A stretch of DNA of 62,819 nt, taken from positions 1 through 62,819 of the forward strand of contig JAJFTV010000077.1 of assembly GCA_021372725.1 (NCBI GenBank), in the 5' to 3' direction. Position numbers and translations under genes: made by a program. This document shows, in pieces, positions 34,949-42,984 of the stretch. Source of the stretch: Chloroflexota bacterium (GTDB taxonomy: Bacteria > Chloroflexota > Anaerolineae > Anaerolineales > Anaerolineaceae). The notes beneath the pieces were generated by a model. The model made no database searches and was not told the DNA's origin. It saw nothing but the letters and a program-made list of their open reading frames with translations. Numbering within the stretch: position 1 is the first letter of the stretch; every line of letters starts with the position of its first letter.

Positions 34949-34958
34949 GATGCGTTAC

Positions 34959-34987
34959 AGGATAACGCGAAATGGGCTGGATGTCAA
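34959..34987 (-). promoter_or_regulatory. Consensus promoter of argG leader
   Basis: On the minus strand a perfect TTGACA (34987-34982), a 17-base spacer and TATCCT (34964-34959). Transcription should start near 34951-34953, within five bases of the leader peptide ATG at 34948. Confidence 0.75.
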
Positions 34988-34989
34988 GG

Positions 34990-35023
34990 AATTTGGATTG
35001 AATTTGGATTGAAATTTGGATTG
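34990..35023. repeat. Three 11-bp direct repeats upstream of the argG promoter
   Basis: AATTTGGATTG occurs at 34990-35000, 35001-35011 and 35013-35023, just outside the -35 of the argG promoter and spaced about one DNA turn. It could be a binding array for an activator or repressor. It could also be a chance microsatellite. Confidence 0.6.
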
Positions 35024-35233
35024 GAAATTGGGATGTGGGCGCCAGCCGTCATGCCGTGCCCTATGTGAGTGCAGACAGCGATGGGAGATTAAGTCCTTTG
35101 TATGCGGTGGATGTTCTTTTCGTGTCTTTCGTTCATTTTGTGTGTTTCATGGTTGATGATTTGAAAGCGGAATACGTCTATTTCAGGTAAAATCATCTCA
35201 CTTTTTTATTTCATGGTTGATGCGGAGTCATAT

Positions 35234-36892
35234 ATGAAACAATATCTCGTTGAGCAGGTGGATTCCTTATTCACCACATGGAACCGCCCGGATTCACCCG
35301 GTTGCGTGCTGGGGTTGATCCAGGATGGTGAGTTGATCTACAGCCGGGGTTACGGGATGGCCAACCTGGAATATGACATCCCCATTACCCCATCGACCAT
35401 CTTTTATCTGGCTTCCAATTCCAAGCAGTTTACAGCAGCCTGTATTGTATTGCTGGCTCAAAAAGGGCTGATCTCATTGCAGGATGACATTCACAAGTAT
35501 TTCCCTGAGATGTATGCCTATGCGCAGCCCATCAAGGTGGAACACCTGCTTTATCACACCAGCGGGCTGCGTGAACACGGTGTCCTTAGCAACCTGGCCG
35601 GCCTGTGCCCACTCGATTACTGTACAGCCGATTCGGTGGCAATGATCTGCCGCCAGAAGGGTGTCAACTATCCGGCGGGTGAAACCTGGCTCTACAACAA
35701 TGCGGGGTATGTTCTCCAGTCGGAGATTGTGCAGCGCGTAACCGGCCAGGCCCTGCCACTGTTCGTCCAGGAAAACATCTTCAACCCGTTGGGCATGAAA
35801 GATACGATTTTTGGTGATGACTGCACCCGAATTATCAAAAACCGTGCCGCCAGCTACGAGCCGGACGGTCACGGTGGTTTCCGTTGCCTGTTGATGACCA
35901 ATAACGTTCTGGGGTCCGCCGGCGTCATGACAACTGTGGAAGATCTTTATCAGTGGGATCAAAACTTTTACAACCCTAAAGTGGGCGGCGAGGTTTTCAT
36001 TCAGCAAATGTTAATCACGGGAAAGCTCAATGACGGCCGGGATGTTGGTTATAGTGCCGGGCAGGTGCACTCCGAGGTTTGCGGACAAAAGGCCATCTCG
36101 CATAGCGGTGTTGAGTTCGGTTATCGCTCGATCGTGATGCGTTTCCCGGAAAAGCATTTTTCCATCATCTGTCTGGCCAACCTGGCAACCTTTACCCCGG
36201 CCGTGATCGCCGAAGAAATCGCCAAAATTTTCCTGACCGGGAAGGCTGCTGGTCAGGCCGTCGATCAAACCCCCACATTTATCAGCCCACCAAAGTCAAA
36301 GCCCAACCCCGCGCCGGTGGTTCCCGTTTCAGCAAAAAATGAGATTGCCGGGTTTTATTTTGATGCACAGAGCGGTGCGTTCGTCGAGTTATCCCACCAG
36401 GGAGAACAATACTTTGCTGAAGCAATGGATGAAACCATTCCAGTAACCTTGACGAAGCATGAGTGCTCACCTGAAAAAGAAACCCTCACCCTTGAATTCA
36501 ACGATCCAGCCTCAGCGGTGACCCTAAAAATTGAGCTGATGCGAACAAAAGATGACTGGAGTATGCAAGCTGAAATCATGCAATGCAAGTTACCTGTTCT
36601 TCGGCAAACAGAAATCGCCAAACCCACCCGAACCTCTTTGAACGAATATGTCGGTACTTACTATAGCGCTGAGCTGAAAGCGCTATACGAAATCACAGAA
36701 AATGACGGGCTATTGGCGCTGGTCAATCTTACCGGCCTGCGGGGGAATCTGAAATGTGGGCCTGCCGACCTGTTCACTATAAACGGGAACTCGCTTCAGT
36801 TTACTCGCGATCCCAACGGTCAGGTGAATGGCTTTAAACTGTGGAATCTTTTTGCCAGAGGTCTTGAATTTGTACGATTCATTCATGTGTAA
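35234..36892 (+). CDS. Serine hydrolase, beta-lactamase (class C) / penicillin-binding family
   Basis: A 552-residue protein with an N-terminal class C beta-lactamase-like catalytic domain (about 1-335). The nucleophile motif is S61-x-x-K64 (SNSK), the second motif Y154-x-N156 (YNN), and the third H290-S-G292, replacing KTG as in many esterase-like members. Two C-terminal beta domains follow (about 360-450 and 470-550, DUF3471-like). No signal peptide is evident, so it is probably cytoplasmic or non-classically located. The start is set at ATG 35234 with GGAG six bases away; ATG 35213 lies in a short duplicated stretch (TTTCATGGTTGATG also at 35145). Substrate unknown: a peptidase or esterase is most likely, not antibiotic resistance. 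Confidence 0.8.
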   Translation: MKQYLVEQVDSLFTTWNRPDSPGCVLGLIQDGELIYSRGYGMANLEYDIPITPSTIFYLASNSKQFTAACIVLLAQKGLISLQDDIHKYFPEMYAYAQPIKVEHLLYHTSGLREHGVLSNLAGLCPLDYCTADSVAMICRQKGVNYPAGETWLYNNAGYVLQSEIVQRVTGQALPLFVQENIFNPLGMKDTIFGDDCTRIIKNRAASYEPDGHGGFRCLLMTNNVLGSAGVMTTVEDLYQWDQNFYNPKVGGEVFIQQMLITGKLNDGRDVGYSAGQVHSEVCGQKAISHSGVEFGYRSIVMRFPEKHFSIICLANLATFTPAVIAEEIAKIFLTGKAAGQAVDQTPTFISPPKSKPNPAPVVPVSAKNEIAGFYFDAQSGAFVELSHQGEQYFAEAMDETIPVTLTKHECSPEKETLTLEFNDPASAVTLKIELMRTKDDWSMQAEIMQCKLPVLRQTEIAKPTRTSLNEYVGTYYSAELKALYEITENDGLLALVNLTGLRGNLKCGPADLFTINGNSLQFTRDPNGQVNGFKLWNLFARGLEFVRFIHV

Positions 36893-36939
36893 ATTTCGAT
36901 AAACAGGTTGTTATTAACTCGCAGAATTGATCGATTGGT

Positions 36940-37872
36940 CTATATCACAAGGGAATTGTTAATATTGTCCTTAATAGTATCGATAAAAGCAAGCATATTT
37001 TCACCAGACGTTTTCGTTTCTACCATTATGTAGCCAAGCTCAAAAGTAGGTATGGCTTCAGATTTTATTGCAATGAGATTGTATTTGTCCATAATACTTT
37101 TGCTTGGCAGATGGCTGCTTGTAAAACTTAGAGGCATGGCAGATAAAAGCTCGAAAACCATTTCGTAATCGTATAGCATGATAGATTTTTTATGGCTAAA
37201 ATATGTGGGGTCATACAGGCGATATTCCGAAATATAGTTAAAGGGCTCGATCTCTTCATCTCCGAAATAAATGTACGTTTCATGTTGCAGATCTTCAAAG
37301 TTTATCTTTTTGTTTGTTGCCAGAGGGTTGTTTTTGTTTAAAATAAAAAATATGGGTATTTCACCTATGCTATGATATTGCAAGCCCATTTGAAACAACT
37401 GCGAACACCAATGGCTCTTTTGAGACGGGGGAATGAGCAATATGCCAAGATCAAATTGTCTGTTTATAACATCGTCGATTACCTCATAAACTTCGCGAGT
37501 TTTAAATTTGAGTGATACATTCATCCTTTCTTCAAGCAGAAGGCTGGTCTTCAAAAATGCTTCACGGACATAGGTATTGCAAATAGAGGAAACATATAAG
37601 CGCGCATAATCATGGGGCTCTTTTTTGTATTGCACTTTCAAATCCTCAAACATAGAAACAATATGCTTGCATCGCTCAATAAATGCTATACCCTCGCGTG
37701 ACGGTACTACACCCTTATTGGTACGTGTGAAAATCTGTATTTGAAGCTCTGCTTCAAGTTCTTTTATGGCAAGGCTAAGGCTTGGCTGAGAAATGAACAA
37801 TGCCTTTGCAGCCTTCCTTAGTGAACCGTGCTTTTTTATTTCAAGAACGTAGATAAGCTGTTGTATAGTCAT
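36940..37872 (-). CDS. LysR-family transcriptional regulator
   Basis: A 310-residue regulator. The N-terminal winged helix (1-60) reads SLRKAAKALFISQPSLSLAI, the LysR signature. The rest (about 90-300) is the effector-binding domain with a divergent sequence. It is divergent from the C45 hydrolase gene, whose expression it likely controls through the inverted repeat at 37940-37958. Codon and base use are strikingly AT-rich compared with genes on either side, shared with the next two genes and suggesting joint transfer, probably from Firmicutes. Confidence 0.88.
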   Translation of the reverse strand: MTIQQLIYVLEIKKHGSLRKAAKALFISQPSLSLAIKELEAELQIQIFTRTNKGVVPSREGIAFIERCKHIVSMFEDLKVQYKKEPHDYARLYVSSICNTYVREAFLKTSLLLEERMNVSLKFKTREVYEVIDDVINRQFDLGILLIPPSQKSHWCSQLFQMGLQYHSIGEIPIFFILNKNNPLATNKKINFEDLQHETYIYFGDEEIEPFNYISEYRLYDPTYFSHKKSIMLYDYEMVFELLSAMPLSFTSSHLPSKSIMDKYNLIAIKSEAIPTFELGYIMVETKTSGENMLAFIDTIKDNINNSLVI

Positions 37873-37939
37873 GTATCGCCCGCCTTTTCTTATAAAATAA
37901 CAGTAATCTGTAGCCTTGTCAATATTCGTTATAGCTTAT

Positions 37940-37958
37940 TTCTATCACTGATATAGAA
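37940..37958. promoter_or_regulatory. Inverted repeat, candidate LysR operator
   Basis: TTCTAT, seven bases, ATAGAA form a symmetric site in the 203-base spacer between the divergent LysR and C45 genes. The dyad spacing suits a LysR-type recognition site. Confidence 0.45.
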
Positions 37959-38075
37959 AAGGGGTATAGGATAGAAGAGTCCGTTTTATTGATTAGTATG
38001 CTATTTTTAATAAACGTTATTAATCCACCGAAAATAAATTTGTTGAAAAAAATCAACAAAAGGGAAATATGAGAT

Positions 38076-39491
38076 ATGTCAAAAATATTTGATTATGATT
38101 TTGCAGGTGCAAAAATAACTGTCTACAATAATTGCGCTCTGTATGAGCACCCCGAAATTGATGACTGCTATCCTGTGCTGCTACTTCAAGGTACAGCCTA
38201 CGAAAAAGGCTTTGCTTACGGCAAGCTAATGACCGAACGCATTACAAAAATGGTAAGCCGCCTATGCACATTTTTCTATGCTCAATACGGCGGCTGGATA
38301 CCCGATGGCAAATCCACGCCAACTAAAGAGCAGATTTACGAGGGCAAAAAACCAATAGTATTGCAGACTTATCGTGATTTAGTACCTGCCATGATAAAGG
38401 AAACAAAGTTCTGGGAGGAGCTAAAGGGCCTTTACGACGGATTAAAGGACAATAACTCATCCGTAGATTTTGACGATTTATTGGTCATTAACACCTCACC
38501 TGAGAGCTACGCGCGTACTCAGGGCTGTAGCAATTTTGCAGTCTGGGATAGCAGTAGCAAGGACGGCAGCTTATATCACGGCGTCAATCTTGACTACGGA
38601 ACATTGGCAGATTTGCCTAAAAATATGACTGCAATAGTTGAAAAAAATGACGAGGGTCATAGCTATCTGGCTGTTACATATATAGGCTGCATGTTCCCTG
38701 CTTCATTTGTCAATGCGGGAAAAATAAGCTATGGTGAACTGACAGCCAGCACAATTTTGAGCGCATGGCCACAACTGCCGCATTATTGGCAGGCCAAAAA
38801 GATAGCTGTCGAAGCCGGTTCCGTAGAGGATGCCCATGAAATTATGAAAAAAACAGGAGGTACAACAGGCTTTATGAATTTGGTAGCTCAGGCAAACGGC
38901 AAGAATTACGCCGCTGTAATTGAAGCCGCTGCAGATTTAGTCGGCATACGCCGCCCTGTAAAGGACTATCCTGATACGATTTACGATACAAACTATATGA
39001 CAGGCTATCCGGGACTCGAGGGCTATGAGGGACCCAATTTAGTAAAACCTCAAATTGAGTACTTCAATACACAAAAAGCCGCTCTTAAAAGAATCTGCAA
39101 CAGAGATAGCATAAGCTGGGGTGATGTGGATACTGTTGAAAAATGGAGAAGCATACTGAACTGCGAAAGATATGCTTCATACGATAAGCAAATTAAAGAA
39201 AGTTATGGGCAAATTGATTTGCGGAAAGCAATAGAAATCCAAAGCACAGATCCGCTTTGCTTTAGGGGTGAAAAGCAGTATGAGAAGATACTTCATGCTC
39301 CCGAATTTGAGCAGCTATATGGAATAAGGTCTGAAATAAGGCACAGAAACACCATGAGAAGCCTGTACACCTGTGTGTTTAAGCCCGAGAATGGCGACAT
39401 GTGGCTTGCAAACGGCAAAGAACCTGCCCAGGACGGTGATTTTTACAGAGTGAATCTTTACGAATGCTTAATGCTTTTAAGCGCTCTGTAA
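38076..39491 (+). CDS. C45-family Ntn hydrolase (acyl-CoA:6-APA acyltransferase-like)
   Basis: A 471-residue protein of the C45 autoproteolytic acyltransferase/peptidase family (Ntn fold). The predicted self-cleavage site and nucleophile is Cys151 in QGCSNFAVWD, followed by the family-typical LYHGVNLDYG. Residues before Cys151 contain GTAYEKGFAYGKLM, the pro-region signature. Members hydrolyse or transfer acyl groups on amides such as penicillins, N-acyl amino acids or peptides. There is no signal peptide, so it acts in the cytoplasm. A symporter gene follows after 39 bases, implying uptake and hydrolysis of the same compound. The gene is AT-rich like its neighbours. Confidence 0.78.
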   Translation: MSKIFDYDFAGAKITVYNNCALYEHPEIDDCYPVLLLQGTAYEKGFAYGKLMTERITKMVSRLCTFFYAQYGGWIPDGKSTPTKEQIYEGKKPIVLQTYRDLVPAMIKETKFWEELKGLYDGLKDNNSSVDFDDLLVINTSPESYARTQGCSNFAVWDSSSKDGSLYHGVNLDYGTLADLPKNMTAIVEKNDEGHSYLAVTYIGCMFPASFVNAGKISYGELTASTILSAWPQLPHYWQAKKIAVEAGSVEDAHEIMKKTGGTTGFMNLVAQANGKNYAAVIEAAADLVGIRRPVKDYPDTIYDTNYMTGYPGLEGYEGPNLVKPQIEYFNTQKAALKRICNRDSISWGDVDTVEKWRSILNCERYASYDKQIKESYGQIDLRKAIEIQSTDPLCFRGEKQYEKILHAPEFEQLYGIRSEIRHRNTMRSLYTCVFKPENGDMWLANGKEPAQDGDFYRVNLYECLMLLSAL

Positions 39492-39530
39492 AGAAGCTAT
39501 ATAAATAAACTTGTTAAGGAGGGATAATCA

Positions 39531-40916
39531 ATGAATGCAGTTGAAAGCAAAATTACAGGCAATAAACTCCCGTTAAGAGAAGTATTGGGCTATATTTTCG
39601 GACGATCTTTCTTTTCAACAATCAACAATACCGTCATACCAGTCTACTTGTTGTACTTTTTCACCAACGTATTCGGCTTAAATATTGCCGTTGCAGGCGC
39701 CTTGATGGCAACAATAAAAATCGTTGAGGCTGTGGCACAGATTTTAACATCCTACATAATAGATCACACTCACACAAAGTGGGGTCAGGCAAAGCCTTAT
39801 ATTTTAGCCGCAGGTGTGCCAGTAGGTGTATTAACCTTTTTGCTGTTTAGCGTTCCAAATCTTCAAGCCGACCAAAAAGTTTTATATGCCTATGTTGTAT
39901 ATATTGGTTATGCAATAGCCGCAGCGCTTTATGGAAGCGCAAACGCGTTAATGGTCGTGCGCATGACTCGTGATGATCAAGAACGCAATAAAACCGCATC
40001 GTTGTACGGAATTATTTTCGGAATAGCTTCCTTCGTTGTAACGGTTTGGTTCATGCCTATAGTTGCTTTTTTGGGCGGTGGAGAAGTTACTGTAGGATTT
40101 AGCATATTCTCGGGAATTTTAGGCGCATTTATTGCTATTGGCAGTATTTTGACCTTTTTTATGGCAAAGGAAAGGGTTAAAATTGAGCCTCATAAAATCA
40201 ATTTCATTGAAGAAATGAAGGTTCTTGCTAAAAACAAATGGGGCCTGTTCTTTATTTTAAACTCGGTGCTATATTCTACCGCAATCAATGTCGTGGCAGC
40301 TGTTTCTGTTTATGCGGTTTATTACCTCATAGCTGATCCCAGCAAAATTATGATAATTTATGCGGCGGTACTCATTGCATACCCCATTATGTCTGCATTA
40401 TATATACCGATACTTAAAAAGATTTCCAAAATTCAATTAATGCTGATACTATCAATATTTTCATTAATAGCGGTATCGTTTAGATATATGCTGCCGACAA
40501 ACGTAATACTTTGTATCGTAGGCGCATTTGCAATGGCTTGCATGGATAATACATTTATGGTTCAGGGCAACATCATGGTAACAGAAACCATTGATGAAAT
40601 AGAACTGAAATACAATCGCAGAAACGATGCTTTTACCTTTAGCCTTAATGGGTTATTTGGAAGGTTGGCGTATGCAGCTCTGCTTGTTGTCTCTACAAAT
40701 CACCTGCAAAGTGCAGGCTTTGACGCGAATGCTGCAACCCAGTCCGCTACGGCATTTGAAGCCATTCGATTATGGTTTAATGTCCCTCTCATCATTACAT
40801 CAGTAACAACTGTAATAGGCATGTTTATTATGAGAAAATTCGCCAAGGGCTATCCCGTAATTCATACCCAATTGGAACAAAAGAGATTAAAGGAACAAGC
40901 TGAATTAAACGGGTAA
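39531..40916 (+). CDS. GPH-family (MelB-like) cation symporter
   Basis: A 461-residue polytopic transporter with about twelve helices. The N-terminal half has LGYIFGRSFFSTINNTVIPV and the loop DHTHTKWGQAKPYILA, corresponding to the GPH signature (D-x-T-x-x-x-x-G-x-x-x-P-x). GPH proteins import glycosides, pentosides or hexuronides with Na+ or H+. Pairing with a C45 amide hydrolase suggests a different or conjugated substrate. GGAGG precedes the start, and a perfect terminator follows. It is the last gene of the AT-rich island. Confidence 0.85.
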   Translation: MNAVESKITGNKLPLREVLGYIFGRSFFSTINNTVIPVYLLYFFTNVFGLNIAVAGALMATIKIVEAVAQILTSYIIDHTHTKWGQAKPYILAAGVPVGVLTFLLFSVPNLQADQKVLYAYVVYIGYAIAAALYGSANALMVVRMTRDDQERNKTASLYGIIFGIASFVVTVWFMPIVAFLGGGEVTVGFSIFSGILGAFIAIGSILTFFMAKERVKIEPHKINFIEEMKVLAKNKWGLFFILNSVLYSTAINVVAAVSVYAVYYLIADPSKIMIIYAAVLIAYPIMSALYIPILKKISKIQLMLILSIFSLIAVSFRYMLPTNVILCIVGAFAMACMDNTFMVQGNIMVTETIDEIELKYNRRNDAFTFSLNGLFGRLAYAALLVVSTNHLQSAGFDANAATQSATAFEAIRLWFNVPLIITSVTTVIGMFIMRKFAKGYPVIHTQLEQKRLKEQAELNG

Positions 40917-40938
40917 TAAGAATCAAAATATAGTAAAT

Positions 40939-40984
40939 AAAAAATAAGATAGTGAAATTGAGGGATTTCACTATCTTATTTTTT
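40939..40984 (+). terminator. Perfect 20-bp-stem intrinsic terminator at the end of the AT-rich island
   Basis: Arms 40939-40958 and 40965-40984 are perfectly complementary over 20 bases around a six-base loop, with an A-run before and a T-run after. It follows the symporter gene and marks the right edge of the AT-rich segment. Confidence 0.92.
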
Positions 40985-41076
40985 CATAAAAGAAAGCTTT
41001 CACAACCCGTTTGCGATGGTAAACAGGTCATGCTCTCCAATCGGCTTTTATATCAACAAATCAGATCAAGCCGGCT

Positions 41077-42984
41077 TTATCCTTTGCCCAATTCGGTTGT
41101 ATCGGCTGCACCCTCGAACTGGCTGTTGTAAAGTTGGGCATAAAAGCCACCTTTGGCCAGCAATTCTTCCTGGTTGCCCTGTTCGACGATATCGCCATCG
41201 CGCATGACCAGGATCAGATCCGCATTACGGATCGTTGAAAGCCGGTGGGCGATGATAAAAGTGGTCCGGCCAGCCATCAGGTTGTTTAAAGCTTCCTGGA
41301 TCAGCACCTCGGTACGGGTATCCACCGAGCTGGTCGCTTCATCCAGAATCAATATACGCGGATTACTCAACACAGCCCGGGCGATGGTCAACAACTGCAT
41401 CTGTCCCTGGGAGATGTTGGTGGTTTCTTCATTGAGCATGGTCTGGTAGCCCTGCGGCAGAGTGTGGATATAATGATCCACCCGGGCGGTTCTGGCGGCC
41501 GCGATGACCTCCTCATCAGTTGCATCCGGCCGGCCATACCGGATATTTTCCATAATAGTACCGTTGTACAACCAGGCGTCCTGCAGCACCATGCCAAACT
41601 TGTCGCGCAGATCATGACGGGATAAATCTCGGATATTATTTCCATCCACCCGAATTTCTCCGCTGTTTACATCGTAAAATCGCATTAACAGCTTCACCAT
41701 GGTAGTTTTACCCGCACCAGTTGGGCCAACAATGGCAATCTTCTGGCCTGGCTGGATCATGGCGCAAAAATCGTTGATGACGATCTTGTCCGGGTTGTAC
41801 CCGAAATGAACATTATCAAACTCTACGGCACCTTTTACATTTTCCCATTTCACCGGTTCCATGGCATCGGCAGGTTCTTCCGCTTCCTCCAGGAAAGCAA
41901 AAACCCGCTCGGCTGCTGCCGCCGTCTGTTGAAGCGTATTGGATGTATTGGCCAGTTGTGTGATCGGCTGCGTGAACGAGCGAACATACTGAATGAAGGC
42001 CTGGATATCCCCTACCGAGATTGTGCCGCGGATTGTCAGCCAGCCGCCCAGGATAGCTACCAATACATAACCCAGGTTGCCGATTAAATTCGTAGCGGGT
42101 TGCATCAACCCCGACAAGAATTGTGATTTCCAGGCTGCCTCATACAAGGTGTTGTTATACTCGTCAAATTGCTCGACGCTCTTCTGCTCACCGTTGAAGG
42201 CTTTCACTACTAGGTGACCACCATACATCTCTTCCACGTGACCATTGACGTGACCCAGGTATTCCTGCTGCTGTTGAAAATATTTTTGGGACTTCCTTAC
42301 AATCAATGTGACCGCCACCAGTGAAAGCGGGATTACAATCAGGGACACCAGCGTCATCAGCCAACTGATCGACAACATCATCGCCAGCACACCCACCATT
42401 GTCACCGCCGATGTGATAATCTGCGTGATGCTCTGGCTGAGTGTTTGGTTGACAGTATCGACGTCATTGGTGATGCGTGACAATACTTCGCCATGCGTGA
42501 TGCTGTCATAATACTTCAGTGGCAGGCGGTTGATCTTTTCTGAAATATCTTTACGCAGTCGATAAGAAATATTGGTCGAAACGTTTGCCATAATCCAGCC
42601 CTGGGCAAAGGAAAAAACTGCCGAGAGCAGGTAAAGGCCCAGCACGGACAGCAGAATATTGCCGATATACGCAAAATCAATCGAACCGCTGCCGGAAATT
42701 TGCGACACAACGCCCTCATAAAGGCGCGTGGTGGCTTTTCCCAGTATCTTGGGGCCTACGATACTGGCTACGGTCGAAGCAATGGCAAAAATTATCACAG
42801 CAATCAGCGCCACTCGATACGGTTTCAGGTAGCGCAGCAGCTTGCCCATGGTGCCTTTAAAATCTTTGGCTTTTTCCCCCTTCATCATGCCCCTGGGTCC
42901 TGGGCCAAAACCAGGCCCTCCGTGGGCGGGTGGCCTTCTACCTGATCCGTTTCCCGACCCTGGAGTGCGTATTTGTACGGTCAT
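41077..42984 (-). CDS. ABC exporter half-transporter (catalytic subunit of heterodimer)
   Basis: A 635-residue fused membrane/ATPase protein. The N-terminal 30 residues are Gly/Arg/Pro-rich. Six helices occupy about 50-340, and the NBD about 385-625. Walker A is GPTGAGKTT, the signature is ISQGQ (instead of LSGGQ), Walker B is LILDEATSS with the catalytic Glu, and the switch His follows in IIAHRLST. It pairs with the overlapping gene upstream, whose site is degenerate. Together they resemble bacterial heterodimeric multidrug exporters such as LmrCD or TM287/288. The ATG overlaps the previous stop as ATGA. Confidence 0.92.
   Translation of the reverse strand: MTVQIRTPGSGNGSGRRPPAHGGPGFGPGPRGMMKGEKAKDFKGTMGKLLRYLKPYRVALIAVIIFAIASTVASIVGPKILGKATTRLYEGVVSQISGSGSIDFAYIGNILLSVLGLYLLSAVFSFAQGWIMANVSTNISYRLRKDISEKINRLPLKYYDSITHGEVLSRITNDVDTVNQTLSQSITQIITSAVTMVGVLAMMLSISWLMTLVSLIVIPLSLVAVTLIVRKSQKYFQQQQEYLGHVNGHVEEMYGGHLVVKAFNGEQKSVEQFDEYNNTLYEAAWKSQFLSGLMQPATNLIGNLGYVLVAILGGWLTIRGTISVGDIQAFIQYVRSFTQPITQLANTSNTLQQTAAAAERVFAFLEEAEEPADAMEPVKWENVKGAVEFDNVHFGYNPDKIVINDFCAMIQPGQKIAIVGPTGAGKTTMVKLLMRFYDVNSGEIRVDGNNIRDLSRHDLRDKFGMVLQDAWLYNGTIMENIRYGRPDATDEEVIAAARTARVDHYIHTLPQGYQTMLNEETTNISQGQMQLLTIARAVLSNPRILILDEATSSVDTRTEVLIQEALNNLMAGRTTFIIAHRLSTIRNADLILVMRDGDIVEQGNQEELLAKGGFYAQLYNSQFEGAADTTELGKG

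Noticed and set aside
35048..35062. Further copy of the GTCAT repeat upstream of the serine hydrolase
   Set aside because: Only the first ten or so bases resemble the unit; the rest does not match.
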